From NCBI GenBank assembly GCA_943331145.2, contig CALQKL020000031.1:1-14709 (forward strand): a DNA stretch of 14,709 nt, in the 5' to 3' direction. Of this stretch, positions 1-6,095 are shown piece after piece (position 1 is the first letter of the stretch; each line of letters starts with the position of its first letter). The translations under genes and the position numbers were made by a program. Under the pieces are notes generated by a model. That model made no database searches. It was not told where the DNA came from and worked only from the letters and a program-made list of their open reading frames with translations. Source of the DNA: Chitinophaga pinensis. GTDB taxonomy: Bacteria > Bacteroidota > Bacteroidia > Chitinophagales > Chitinophagaceae.

Positions 1-13
1 GAATAAAAATACC

Positions 14-21
14 TTATTTTG
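14..21 (+). promoter_or_regulatory. possible -7 box for tRNA-Cys
   Basis: The octamer TTATTTTG matches the Bacteroidota -7 consensus TAnnTTTG at five of the six fixed positions and lies 35 bp before the tRNA, a plausible distance for a short 5' leader. No clear -33 TTG is visible because the window starts just upstream. Weak call. Confidence 0.25.
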
Positions 22-56
22 TGGCATTAATAGAAAATTAATTAAACACTTTCAAT

Positions 57-128
57 GGTCCTTTGGCCGAGTGGCTTAGGCAAAGCTCTGCAAAAGCTTC
101 TACAGCGGTTCGAATCCGCTAGGGACCT
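57..128 (+). tRNA. tRNA-Cys (anticodon GCA)
   Basis: The cloverleaf can be folded by eye. The acceptor stem 57-63 pairs with 121-127 (one G-U), a 3-bp D stem pairs 66-68 with 79-81, the anticodon stem pairs 83-87 with 95-99, and the T stem pairs 104-108 with 116-120 around a TTCGAAT loop. The anticodon loop 88-94 is CTGCAAA, giving anticodon GCA, which reads the Cys codons. The discriminator base at 128 is T (U73), the usual cysteine identity base in bacteria. The 3' CCA is not encoded, so it must be added after transcription. A strong terminator follows at 134-173. Confidence 0.97.
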
Positions 129-133
129 CACCT

Positions 134-173
134 AAAATGCCTGATTGGAATATTCCGCTCAGGCATTTTTTTT
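134..173 (+). terminator. intrinsic terminator after tRNA-Cys
   Basis: Positions 134-144 (AAAATGCCTGA) pair perfectly with 159-169 (TCAGGCATTTT), and the T run continues to 173. The 14-nt loop contains the palindrome GGAATATTCC (147-156), which could form an inner helix. This is a textbook hairpin and T-tract just after the tRNA. It ends only 13 bp before the next start codon, so it could also act as a read-through or attenuation point for that gene. Confidence 0.85.
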
Positions 174-186
174 AATCAATAAATTT

Positions 187-576
187 ATGAAGTATAGCAA
201 ATGGGTTGGCTTAATAATCTATATCATGTTGATTGGCGTTTGCTTTATGCCATGGACTTATCACGCAGATTTACATGTTTATTTTAATGGCTTTTTTTCT
301 CAAAATAATGTGTATGGTAAGCCAGGTAAATATTTTATTATTTTCTCCTTTGTTTGTGTGATTTTGATGTTTATTCCAAAAGTATGGGCAAAATTTACCC
401 ATCTTTTTTTTGCAGGAATTATTATGGCTTATGCATTAAAAACCTATCATTTGTTTACCTCGTCTTATAACGCATATTCTCCTGAGAAGCAACCTGGTAT
501 TTACGCGTTGGTTACATTAACGATATTGTCGTTTGTAATTGCACTTTTGCCAGATATGAAATTGAAGAAAAAATAA
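187..576 (+). CDS. small four-helix membrane protein of unknown function
   Basis: 129-residue protein not assigned to a named family. The sequence shows four hydrophobic stretches: about residues 7-22, 47-63, 72-87 and 104-121. A hydrophilic loop rich in Tyr, Asn and Gly (about 24-46) follows helix 1, and the C-terminus is basic (MKLKKK), suggesting a cytoplasmic end by the positive-inside rule. I chose the ATG at 187. The frame stays open upstream to a TTG at 145, but that would put the start inside the tRNA terminator hairpin. No Shine-Dalgarno is visible and none is expected in this phylum. No promoter is evident between the terminator T run and the ATG, so expression may depend on read-through from the tRNA. 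It ends 14 bp from the convergent glnS stop. The gene is convincing; the function is unknown. Confidence 0.75.
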   Translation: MKYSKWVGLIIYIMLIGVCFMPWTYHADLHVYFNGFFSQNNVYGKPGKYFIIFSFVCVILMFIPKVWAKFTHLFFAGIIMAYALKTYHLFTSSYNAYSPEKQPGIYALVTLTILSFVIALLPDMKLKKK

Positions 577-591
577 TGCTTTCAATTTCAT
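556..591. terminator. perfect 11-bp inverted repeat between convergent genes
   Basis: Positions 556-566 (ATGAAATTGAA) are the exact reverse complement of 581-591 (TTCAATTTCAT), with a 14-nt loop. The repeat covers the last codons of the small membrane protein and reaches the glnS stop codon, where two opposing transcripts meet. A hairpin here could end both. However, no T-tract follows on either strand, so it is not a classical intrinsic terminator. The role is inferred from position. Confidence 0.4.
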
Positions 592-2246
592 TAATCCGCA
601 ATTTTACCCCAAGTGTCTTTTAGTGTTACGGTTCTATTAAAAACCATTTTTTCTGGTGTGGAATCTTTATCCAAACAAAAATATCCCTTTCTAATAAATT
701 GAAATCTTTCTTCTAAATCAACTTTAGTAAGCGAAGGCTCTATATATGCTTTTGGTATTATCGTTAATGAATCAGGATTTATAAATGATTTGAAATCTCC
801 TTCTTCTGCTGATGGGTTTTCAACTTTAAATAATCTATCGTATAATCTGATTTCCGCAGTTGCTGCATGTGCTGCACTTAACCAATGAATAGTACCTTTT
901 ACAGAAATGCCACTGGTGTCGTTTCCACTTTTACTTTCTGGATAATAGGTGCAATAAATGGTTGAAATATCGCCGTTGTCATTTTTTTCAAACGACTCGC
1001 ATTTTACGATATAAGCATTTTTTAATCTTACTACAGAGCCAGGTGCCAAACGAAACCATTTTTTTGCAGGCACTTCCATGAAATCTTCTCTTTCAATCCA
1101 CAATGTATTGCTAAATGGAATTGTTCTAGTGCCCATTGCTTCATCGGGTCCGTTTTCAGCTGTCAATTCTTCTGTTTTGTCTGCATCATAATTGGTGATG
1201 ACTAATTTAATAGGATCCAATACGGCCATTACTCTTTTAGCGGTAACATTTAAATCTTCACGCAAACAAAATTCTAGCAAACTTAAATCAATCATGTTTT
1301 CTCTTCTAGCTACGCCAATTTTTTCACAGAAATTACGAATGCTTAATGGGGTGTATCCTTTACGTCTAAATCCACTAATGGTGGGCATTCTAGGATCGTC
1401 CCAGCCATTTACATATCCCTCATTTACCAACTGCAAAAGTTTTCGTTTACTCATTACCGTATAGGTCATGTTTAAGCGTGCAAACTCGTATTGGCGTGAA
1501 GGGAAAATATTTAGTTTTTCAATAAACCACTCATATAATTCGCGATGCGGAATAAATTCTAATGTACAAATAGAATGTGTTATTTTTTCAATGCTATCAC
1601 TTTGTCCATGTGCAAAATCATACATAGGGTAGATGCACCATTTGTTTGCGGTACGGTGATGATGTGCATGTTTGATACGGTATATGATTGGGTCACGCAT
1701 CAACATGTTGGTGTGCACCATGTCTATCTTTGCGCGAAGCACCTTTTCGCCATCTTTATAAACACCATTTTTCATTTCTGTAAAAAGCGTGCGGTTTTCT
1801 TCTATGCTGCGGCTTCTAAACTCAGATGGTTTCCCTGGTTCGGTAGGCGTTCCTTTTAGTAACGCTATTTCTTCAGAAGTGCTATCATCTACATAAGCCA
1901 AACCTTTTTCAATGAGTTCTAACGCAAATGCATAAAGGTTATCAAAGTAATCAGAGGCATACAATTCATTGGTCCAATTAAATCCCAACCATTTAATATC
2001 TTCTTTTATACTTTCTACATATTCCGTTTCTTCTGTAACCGGATTGGTGTCGTCGAAACGAAGATTAGTGGTGCCGCCATATTTAGCAGCTAAGCCAAAA
2101 TTTAAACAAATGGCTTTTGAATGTCCTATATGTAAATAACCGTTTGGCTCTGGTGGAAAACGAGTTGAAATGCTAGCGCAATTATTGGATGCCAAATCCG
2201 CTTCTATAATTTCTTCAATAAAATTCAGGCTTTTTTCTTCACTCAT
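591..2246 (-). CDS. glnS: glutaminyl-tRNA synthetase
   Basis: Class I aminoacyl-tRNA synthetase that charges tRNA-Gln with glutamine using ATP, in the cytoplasm. The 551-residue length is close to E. coli GlnS (554). The ATP-binding HIGH signature is exact at residues 39-42 within PPEPNGYLHIGH, and the second signature (KMSKS type) is VMSKR at 264-268. The stretch RFDDTNP near residue 63 is typical of GlnS/GltX, and the C-terminal half fits the GlnS anticodon-binding beta barrels. Carrying glnS suggests direct glutaminylation rather than sole dependence on GatCAB. It appears to be transcribed alone, with a -7 box at 2267-2274 in the 79-bp gap before the PAP2 gene. It ends against the convergent small membrane protein gene. 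Confidence 0.97.
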   Translation of the reverse strand: MSEEKSLNFIEEIIEADLASNNCASISTRFPPEPNGYLHIGHSKAICLNFGLAAKYGGTTNLRFDDTNPVTEETEYVESIKEDIKWLGFNWTNELYASDYFDNLYAFALELIEKGLAYVDDSTSEEIALLKGTPTEPGKPSEFRSRSIEENRTLFTEMKNGVYKDGEKVLRAKIDMVHTNMLMRDPIIYRIKHAHHHRTANKWCIYPMYDFAHGQSDSIEKITHSICTLEFIPHRELYEWFIEKLNIFPSRQYEFARLNMTYTVMSKRKLLQLVNEGYVNGWDDPRMPTISGFRRKGYTPLSIRNFCEKIGVARRENMIDLSLLEFCLREDLNVTAKRVMAVLDPIKLVITNYDADKTEELTAENGPDEAMGTRTIPFSNTLWIEREDFMEVPAKKWFRLAPGSVVRLKNAYIVKCESFEKNDNGDISTIYCTYYPESKSGNDTSGISVKGTIHWLSAAHAATAEIRLYDRLFKVENPSAEEGDFKSFINPDSLTIIPKAYIEPSLTKVDLEERFQFIRKGYFCLDKDSTPEKMVFNRTVTLKDTWGKIAD

Positions 2247-2266
2247 AATTTAAAAAGTTGTAGAGG

Positions 2267-2274
2267 CAAATTTA
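2267..2274 (-). promoter_or_regulatory. -7 box of the glnS promoter
   Basis: On the minus strand this reads TAAATTTG, a full match to the Bacteroidota -7 consensus TAnnTTTG, 20 bp before the glnS ATG. No TTG at the proper -33 distance is obvious. It suggests glnS has its own promoter even though the PAP2 gene upstream is on the same strand. Confidence 0.45.
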
Positions 2275-2325
2275 CGTTATTAACTATTGATTGGAATTAT
2301 ATAAAACAAGTAAATTTTAAATAGG

Positions 2326-3066
2326 TTAAAAATGTTTTATCCAATTTATACAAATTTGATTTTGCTGATAACTCGGTATTAACAAAGAATTGCCTTTGAT
2401 GTGCTTTTTGAATCTTCGATGATCTTCAATTTCTTCAAAAATCAGTAATGCCAATTTTGTCGAACCAATTCCAATTCCAGCACCTGCAAGCACATCACTA
2501 ATCCAATGTTTATTGTTGTACATCCTTAAGTATCCTGTTGCTCCAGCCATTAAATATCCCGCATATCCTAGCAAAGGGTTGTTTTCTTTGAATTCTATGC
2601 GCATTAATTCTGCAGCAGCAAAAGCTTCAGTCGTATGTCCTGAGGGAAAAGACTTGAAATCACTATTATCCGGGCGCTTAACTTTTGTAAAGTGTTTTAT
2701 AGGTTGTACGATTGAATTTAAAATCACATTCGATATGGTGAAAATCATGGTCGTTTGAAGCGGTTTATGCACTCCATTAATACCTATTGCTTCCAATCCA
2801 ACGGTTATTCCGGCTGGAGCGATTTGTAAATAGTTGTCAACTTTGGTTTTGGAATCTCCAATTACACCTTTTTGTACGTTTATTTTGAAGTTGCTATTTG
2901 ATAAAATAGCGCCAGTAGCAATCAAAGTTACAGGAATGGCAAAATAATATTTAGTGTTGGATACACAATTAACGAGGCCTAAATGATGCGTTGTATCAAA
3001 TTGTGCATTTGCATTAAAAGAACAAATACCCAAGCTCAAAAAAAATAAAAATACAAGACGAATCAA
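2326..3066 (-). CDS. PAP2-family membrane-associated phosphatase
   Basis: 246-residue member of the type 2 phosphatidic acid phosphatase superfamily, which removes phosphate from lipid phosphates such as phosphatidic acid or undecaprenyl diphosphate at the membrane. All three motifs are visible: KxxxxxxRP at K124-P132, PSGH at 141-144, and RxxxxxHxxxD at R181, H187 and D191. Leu180 stands where many members have Ser. An N-terminal hydrophobic segment ending in NANA at 18-21 resembles a cleavable signal peptide, and further hydrophobic stretches lie near 43-56, 105-120 and 168-180. It is the last gene of a probable operon, 30 bp after the desaturase, which supports a lipid-related role. The actual substrate cannot be read from sequence. 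Confidence 0.88.
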   Translation of the reverse strand: MIRLVFLFFLSLGICSFNANAQFDTTHHLGLVNCVSNTKYYFAIPVTLIATGAILSNSNFKINVQKGVIGDSKTKVDNYLQIAPAGITVGLEAIGINGVHKPLQTTMIFTISNVILNSIVQPIKHFTKVKRPDNSDFKSFPSGHTTEAFAAAELMRIEFKENNPLLGYAGYLMAGATGYLRMYNNKHWISDVLAGAGIGIGSTKLALLIFEEIEDHRRFKKHIKGNSLLIPSYQQNQICINWIKHF

Positions 3067-3096
3067 TGCTAATTATTCGATTAATAAAGATGAAAA

Positions 3097-4164
3097 TTAA
3101 GCGTTTCCCATTCTTTTCAAGTGTAAGGTATGCGAAATAACAGCATCTCTCATTCTGCGGAATTCAATGTATTTAACATCAAACTCTTCACAAGTTTTTT
3201 TAATGATCTTACTTATTTCAGGATAATGTATGTGTGAAATTTTTGGAAATAAATGATGTTCTATCTGAAAGTTTAAACCTCCAACCAACCAGCAAATAAC
3301 TTTGTTTTTTGTAGCAAAGTTTGCGGTAGTTTCTATTTGATGAATTGCCCATTCGTTTTCAATATTATTATCATCAGCTGGAATCGGGAAAGAGGTTTCT
3401 TCAACAGTGTGAGCCAATTGGAAAACAATACTTAGTACAAAACCAGCAAACATGCTTAATGCTAAAAACCCAACAACCCATTTTGTAAAACCCAACATAT
3501 AAATAGGAAGTACAATCATAATGCTGTAGTAAAATACTTTTGCTAGCCAAAAAGCGAAATGGTCAAATGCACTAAATTTCTTTAAAGGTACTGTCCCCAC
3601 TTTTTTTCTAAAATACTTGACGTAATCGGTAGCGAAAATCCAAATGATCAACAATAAGCAGTATAGAAACCAAACATAAACATGTTGGAATTTATGCGCA
3701 ACATACTTTTTCTGAGTTGGGCACATTCTTAATAATGGTTTGATTTCTATATCATCATCTACTCCGTCAATATTTGTATAGGTATGGTGAACGATGTTGT
3801 GTTTGTTACTCCACATCAACATACTTGCGCCTAAACCATTTACAGAGTATGCTGCAATTTTATTCCAAAATTTACTATCGCTAAAACTACCATGACCGCC
3901 ATCGTGCATTACATTGAATCCAATTCCAGCAGTTAATCCACCCATTATGATACATTCAATTATTCCTATCCAATTTGGAGGGGTGAAAAATATTAGATGT
4001 ACATAAAGTCCAACGTAACAAGTCCAAAATAAAATCGCTTTGAAATAAAGTGAAAAATTGCCAGTAGGTTTAAGTTGATTTTCTGTAAAATATGCTTGAA
4101 CCCTTTTCTTTAATTCTTGATGAAAAGTTGTTCCTGTATTGTTTTTGAATTTTGGAGTTGCCAT
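3097..4164 (-). CDS. membrane fatty acid (acyl-CoA/acyl-lipid) desaturase
   Basis: 355-residue di-iron desaturase that would insert a cis double bond into a fatty acyl chain at the cytoplasmic face of the membrane. The three histidine boxes are clear: HDGGH at 87-91, HNIVHH at 122-127 and QIEHH at 300-304. Gln in place of the first His of the third box is typical of front-end (delta-5/delta-6-like) desaturases and of the COG3239 group. No fused cytochrome b5 domain is present, so electrons must come from a separate carrier. Hydrophobic segments near 42-60, 68-85, 162-178 and 212-250 fit the family's membrane hairpins. It starts 5 bp after bshB1 and is followed by the PAP2 gene, so the three are probably co-transcribed. 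Regiospecificity is unknown. Confidence 0.93.
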   Translation of the reverse strand: MATPKFKNNTGTTFHQELKKRVQAYFTENQLKPTGNFSLYFKAILFWTCYVGLYVHLIFFTPPNWIGIIECIIMGGLTAGIGFNVMHDGGHGSFSDSKFWNKIAAYSVNGLGASMLMWSNKHNIVHHTYTNIDGVDDDIEIKPLLRMCPTQKKYVAHKFQHVYVWFLYCLLLIIWIFATDYVKYFRKKVGTVPLKKFSAFDHFAFWLAKVFYYSIMIVLPIYMLGFTKWVVGFLALSMFAGFVLSIVFQLAHTVEETSFPIPADDNNIENEWAIHQIETTANFATKNKVICWLVGGLNFQIEHHLFPKISHIHYPEISKIIKKTCEEFDVKYIEFRRMRDAVISHTLHLKRMGNA

Positions 4165-4169
4165 TTTAA

Positions 4170-4898
4170 TTAGGTTGTTTTTTGTATGAAAGCATCAAAA
4201 TTGTAGATGCCTATATTTTTCTTTGAAATAAAACCTTCCGCAAATTTAACCCCAATTCTTTTACCCAACAACTTGTTGTGTGTTTTAAGGATTTCAAGGA
4301 AATCAGGGTTTGAAATATAGGTTTCTATGCCTTCTATTTCTTTATTGTAAAATTGTGTTTTATACGCTAGTATCGATTCCATTTTTTTATCAAAAGCACC
4401 TGTAATGTCTACTAAGAAATCAGGTTCCAAATGACGATCTTGAATATAATGAAATACGTATTTCGGTCTCCATGGCGTTTGCAATTCGCCGTTAAACTCA
4501 GTTTCTATTTTTACCAAGCCAGATAAAAATGATGCGTCCGAAACCAATTGGGCTGCCTTCCCATGATCTGGATGACGGTCTTCCGGCGCATTACATAAAA
4601 TGATTTCAGGCTGATATTTACGAATGGCAGTGATTAATTTCCTTTGCGATTGCTCATTATTAATAAAAAAACCATCAGGTAGATAAAGATTTTCTCGCAC
4701 ATCTAATCCCAATATTTCTGATGATGCAGCAGCCTCTAATTTTCTTGTTTCAGCATCGCCACGAGATCCCAATTCGCCTGCTGTAAGGTCGATAACACCA
4801 ACTCTTTTGCCATTTAATTTCTCTACAATCAACGTGCCTGCACAACTCAATTCAACATCATCTGGGTGAGCACCAATTGCAAGGATATCTATTTTCAT
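4170..4898 (-). CDS. bshB1: bacillithiol biosynthesis deacetylase BshB1
   Basis: 242-residue LmbE/PIG-L family zinc hydrolase. In the bacillithiol pathway it removes the acetyl group from GlcNAc-malate to give GlcN-malate, to which BshC then adds cysteine. The metal-binding motif AHPDD is at residues 10-14 and the second motif HPDH at 109-112, giving the expected ligands H11, D14 and H112 with D13 as catalytic base. The segment with LTAGELGSRG near residues 38-46 is characteristic of BshB1 rather than of generic LmbE proteins, and the length fits. bshA and bshC are not in the window. It is the first gene of a probable operon with the desaturase (5-bp gap) and PAP2. No perfect -7 box was found in the 134 bp upstream. 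Confidence 0.93.
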   Translation of the reverse strand: MKIDILAIGAHPDDVELSCAGTLIVEKLNGKRVGVIDLTAGELGSRGDAETRKLEAAASSEILGLDVRENLYLPDGFFINNEQSQRKLITAIRKYQPEIILCNAPEDRHPDHGKAAQLVSDASFLSGLVKIETEFNGELQTPWRPKYVFHYIQDRHLEPDFLVDITGAFDKKMESILAYKTQFYNKEIEGIETYISNPDFLEILKTHNKLLGKRIGVKFAEGFISKKNIGIYNFDAFIQKTT

Positions 4899-4917
4899 TT
4901 TATGAATTAATTCAAAA

Positions 4918-4955
4918 TTTAAAACTTTTTACTTCTAACTTTTCACTTCCTTCAA
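4918..4955. repeat. degenerate ACTTTT-type intergenic repeat
   Basis: The stretch repeats variants of TTTTACTTCTAACTTTTCACTTCC with a period of about 8-10 nt. It lies in the gap between the DUF4294 gene and bshB1. Related sequence, as ACTTTT on one strand and AAAAGT on the other, recurs in the ccmE/agmatinase gap at 9101-9137 and 9171-9213. No coding function is seen. Confidence 0.5.
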
Positions 4956-5032
4956 AATCTTTAGCAATTTAACCCATAATAACCAACATTAAAACTTATG
5001 TTTAACGTTTGTGAAGTAATTGTGAGGAAATA

Positions 5033-5680
5033 TTATAGGGAAGGGTTTAGCGCAATTTCTGGGTAACCGTACATTCTTTGTACTTCTTGAACAATTTTTT
5101 CAATTACAATATCTTCATTCTTAGGTTCATAAGCTTGTTTTAAACTGCTATTGAAGAAAAACGCAACCGTTTGGTATAAACCCGCAGCTAATCCGCCTTG
5201 ATATTCTTTTATGATTTCATAACAGCTATTGCCGGTTTCTCTATTGATTAATTTCATTAATATTTTCCCTTGATATACCGATAAGTTGGTGAGTGGGGTA
5301 GTGAACTCTTTTTTCAATTCTTTTTCTCTAGAATTGATACATTTTCTTCGTGACCGCTTATCTGTCATACCCGATAATTGCTTATTCAGGTCGTTTAATA
5401 TTATGCCAGATTTACGCGCATAAGGATAAGTTACATAAACTGCGTTTCTAAGTCGGTTGTATTTTGCTAATGCTTCTCTTTGTGCATATGTTAGTTTACA
5501 TTGGATATAAATATTTGAAATCGTAGTGCAGGAAATGGTGTCGCCATTGTATATGATGGCTGTAAGTTTAATGGTATCAAGGTTTTTATTAAACTGCGCT
5601 TTTGCCGAATTAATCGAAATGAAGAATCCGACAAAAAAAATAAGTTTGATAAAATTGCAATTTTGTTTTAATAATCGCAT
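5033..5680 (-). CDS. DUF4294-family exported protein
   Basis: 215-residue protein that I assign to the Bacteroidota-restricted DUF4294 family, whose function is unknown. The first 29 residues form a signal peptide: a basic start, a hydrophobic core at about 11-25 and a likely cleavage after AKA (residues 26-28). The mature protein is therefore expected in the periplasm or at the cell surface. The conserved region covers about residues 65-205 and is rich in charged residues, including a basic stretch with TDKRSRRKC and a segment rich in Gly and Tyr near ITKEYQGGL-like positions 160-170. The gene seems monocistronic: 134 bp separate it from bshB1 and a 415-bp gap lies upstream. No perfect -7 box was found. 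The family call rests on remembered similarity. Confidence 0.8.
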   Translation of the reverse strand: MRLLKQNCNFIKLIFFVGFFISINSAKAQFNKNLDTIKLTAIIYNGDTISCTTISNIYIQCKLTYAQREALAKYNRLRNAVYVTYPYARKSGIILNDLNKQLSGMTDKRSRRKCINSREKELKKEFTTPLTNLSVYQGKILMKLINRETGNSCYEIIKEYQGGLAAGLYQTVAFFFNSSLKQAYEPKNEDIVIEKIVQEVQRMYGYPEIALNPSL

Positions 5681-5780
5681 GGTTAAATATACAACTTTGG
5701 TTGATTATTTTATACCATTTTATGGCTTTGGTAACCCGTTTTTTTTTGTTGTAAATGTTAAAACAAATATCTAGAAGGGG

Positions 5781-5844
5781 AGTTTGAGAGGTGTTAGAGG
5801 TGTTTGTGAGGTTTGAGAAGTTTAAGAGGTTTGTGAGGTTTAAG
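5781..5844. repeat. seven degenerate 9-nt tandem units, consensus AGGTTTGAG
   Basis: Units read AGTTTGAG, AGGTGTTAG, AGGTGTTTGTG, AGGTTTGAG, AAGTTTAAG, AGGTTTGTG and AGGTTTAAG. The plus strand is strongly purine- and G-rich and almost without C, unlike the flanking DNA. Units vary by substitution and by small length changes, as expected from slippage. Confidence 0.75.
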
Positions 5845-5852
5845 ATGTATTG

Positions 5853-5878
5853 TAGGGGTTAAAAATATTCAACCCCTA
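5853..5878. repeat. perfect 8-bp inverted repeat
   Basis: TAGGGGTT (5853-5860) and AACCCCTA (5871-5878) flank a 10-nt AT-rich loop. The stem is GC-richer than the surroundings. No T-tract follows on either strand, so it is recorded as a structured element rather than a terminator. Confidence 0.55.
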
Positions 5879-5952
5879 TATGATGTTAAAAAGGTTGGAG
5901 CGAAGGTTTAAATCGCTTTGCTGGTTTAAAGGTTTAAGGTGACATTATTCTC

Positions 5953-6030
5953 CCTTTGCGTCTTTGCTCCTTTGCGAGCTTTGCGTGAAACAAAAAAACT
6001 TCGTGCCTTTGCGCCTTAGTTTCTTTGTGT
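5953..6030. repeat. degenerate CTTTGCG repeat cluster
   Basis: The heptamer CTTTGCG or a close variant occurs about seven times, for example near 5954, 5962, 5970, 5979, 6007 and 6023, with irregular spacing. Similar CTTTGCG/CCTTAG strings are, from memory, common between genes in Bacteroidota genomes. It may be mobile or expanding intergenic filler. No open frame or unique spacers are present. Confidence 0.6.
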
Positions 6031-6031
6031 C

Positions 6032-6051
6032 AAAAAATGCTGCAAGCATTT
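6032..6051 (-). terminator. intrinsic terminator of the ccmE-ccmF operon
   Basis: Read on the minus strand, AAATGCT pairs with AGCATTT around the 3-nt loop TGC, and the T run continues to six residues. It lies 44 bp beyond the ccmF stop codon, the position expected for the end of that transcript. The stem is short (7 bp) and AT-rich, so its strength is uncertain. Confidence 0.55.
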
Positions 6052-6095
6052 CAACTTCGTGGATTTTTGTTCATCTTTTCACCACATGAATAAGC

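Larger units (their letters stand above)
5681..6095. other. 415-bp gene-free mosaic of degenerate repeats
   Basis: No credible gene is seen on either strand. From left to right it holds AT-rich sequence upstream of the DUF4294 gene (5681-5770), a 9-nt purine-rich tandem repeat (5781-5844), a perfect 8-bp stem hairpin (5853-5878), several GGTTTAA copies (5904-5939), a run of CTTTGCG units (5953-6030) and a terminator-like hairpin for ccmF (6032-6051). Confidence 0.7.

Noticed and set aside
145..186. Upstream TTG start extending the small membrane protein by 14 residues
   Set aside because: It would begin inside the tRNA terminator hairpin, and the added residues do not resemble the rest; the ATG at 187 is better.
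4985..5009. Terminator for the DUF4294 gene at an AACATTAAAAC/GTTTAACGTT pair
   Set aside because: The stem needs a bulge and a mismatch, is very AT-rich and has no following T-tract on the minus strand.
5526..5774. Plus-strand open frame opposite the DUF4294 gene start
   Set aside because: It is antisense to a signal peptide region and runs into low-complexity DNA; no family or promoter supports it.
5853..5878. Intrinsic terminator at the 8-bp inverted repeat
   Set aside because: No T-tract follows on either strand; the hairpin at 6032-6051 fits the ccmF transcript end better.
5781..6030. CRISPR array
   Set aside because: Units are 7-9 nt, degenerate and contiguous or irregular, with no 25-40 bp repeats, no unique spacers and no cas genes.
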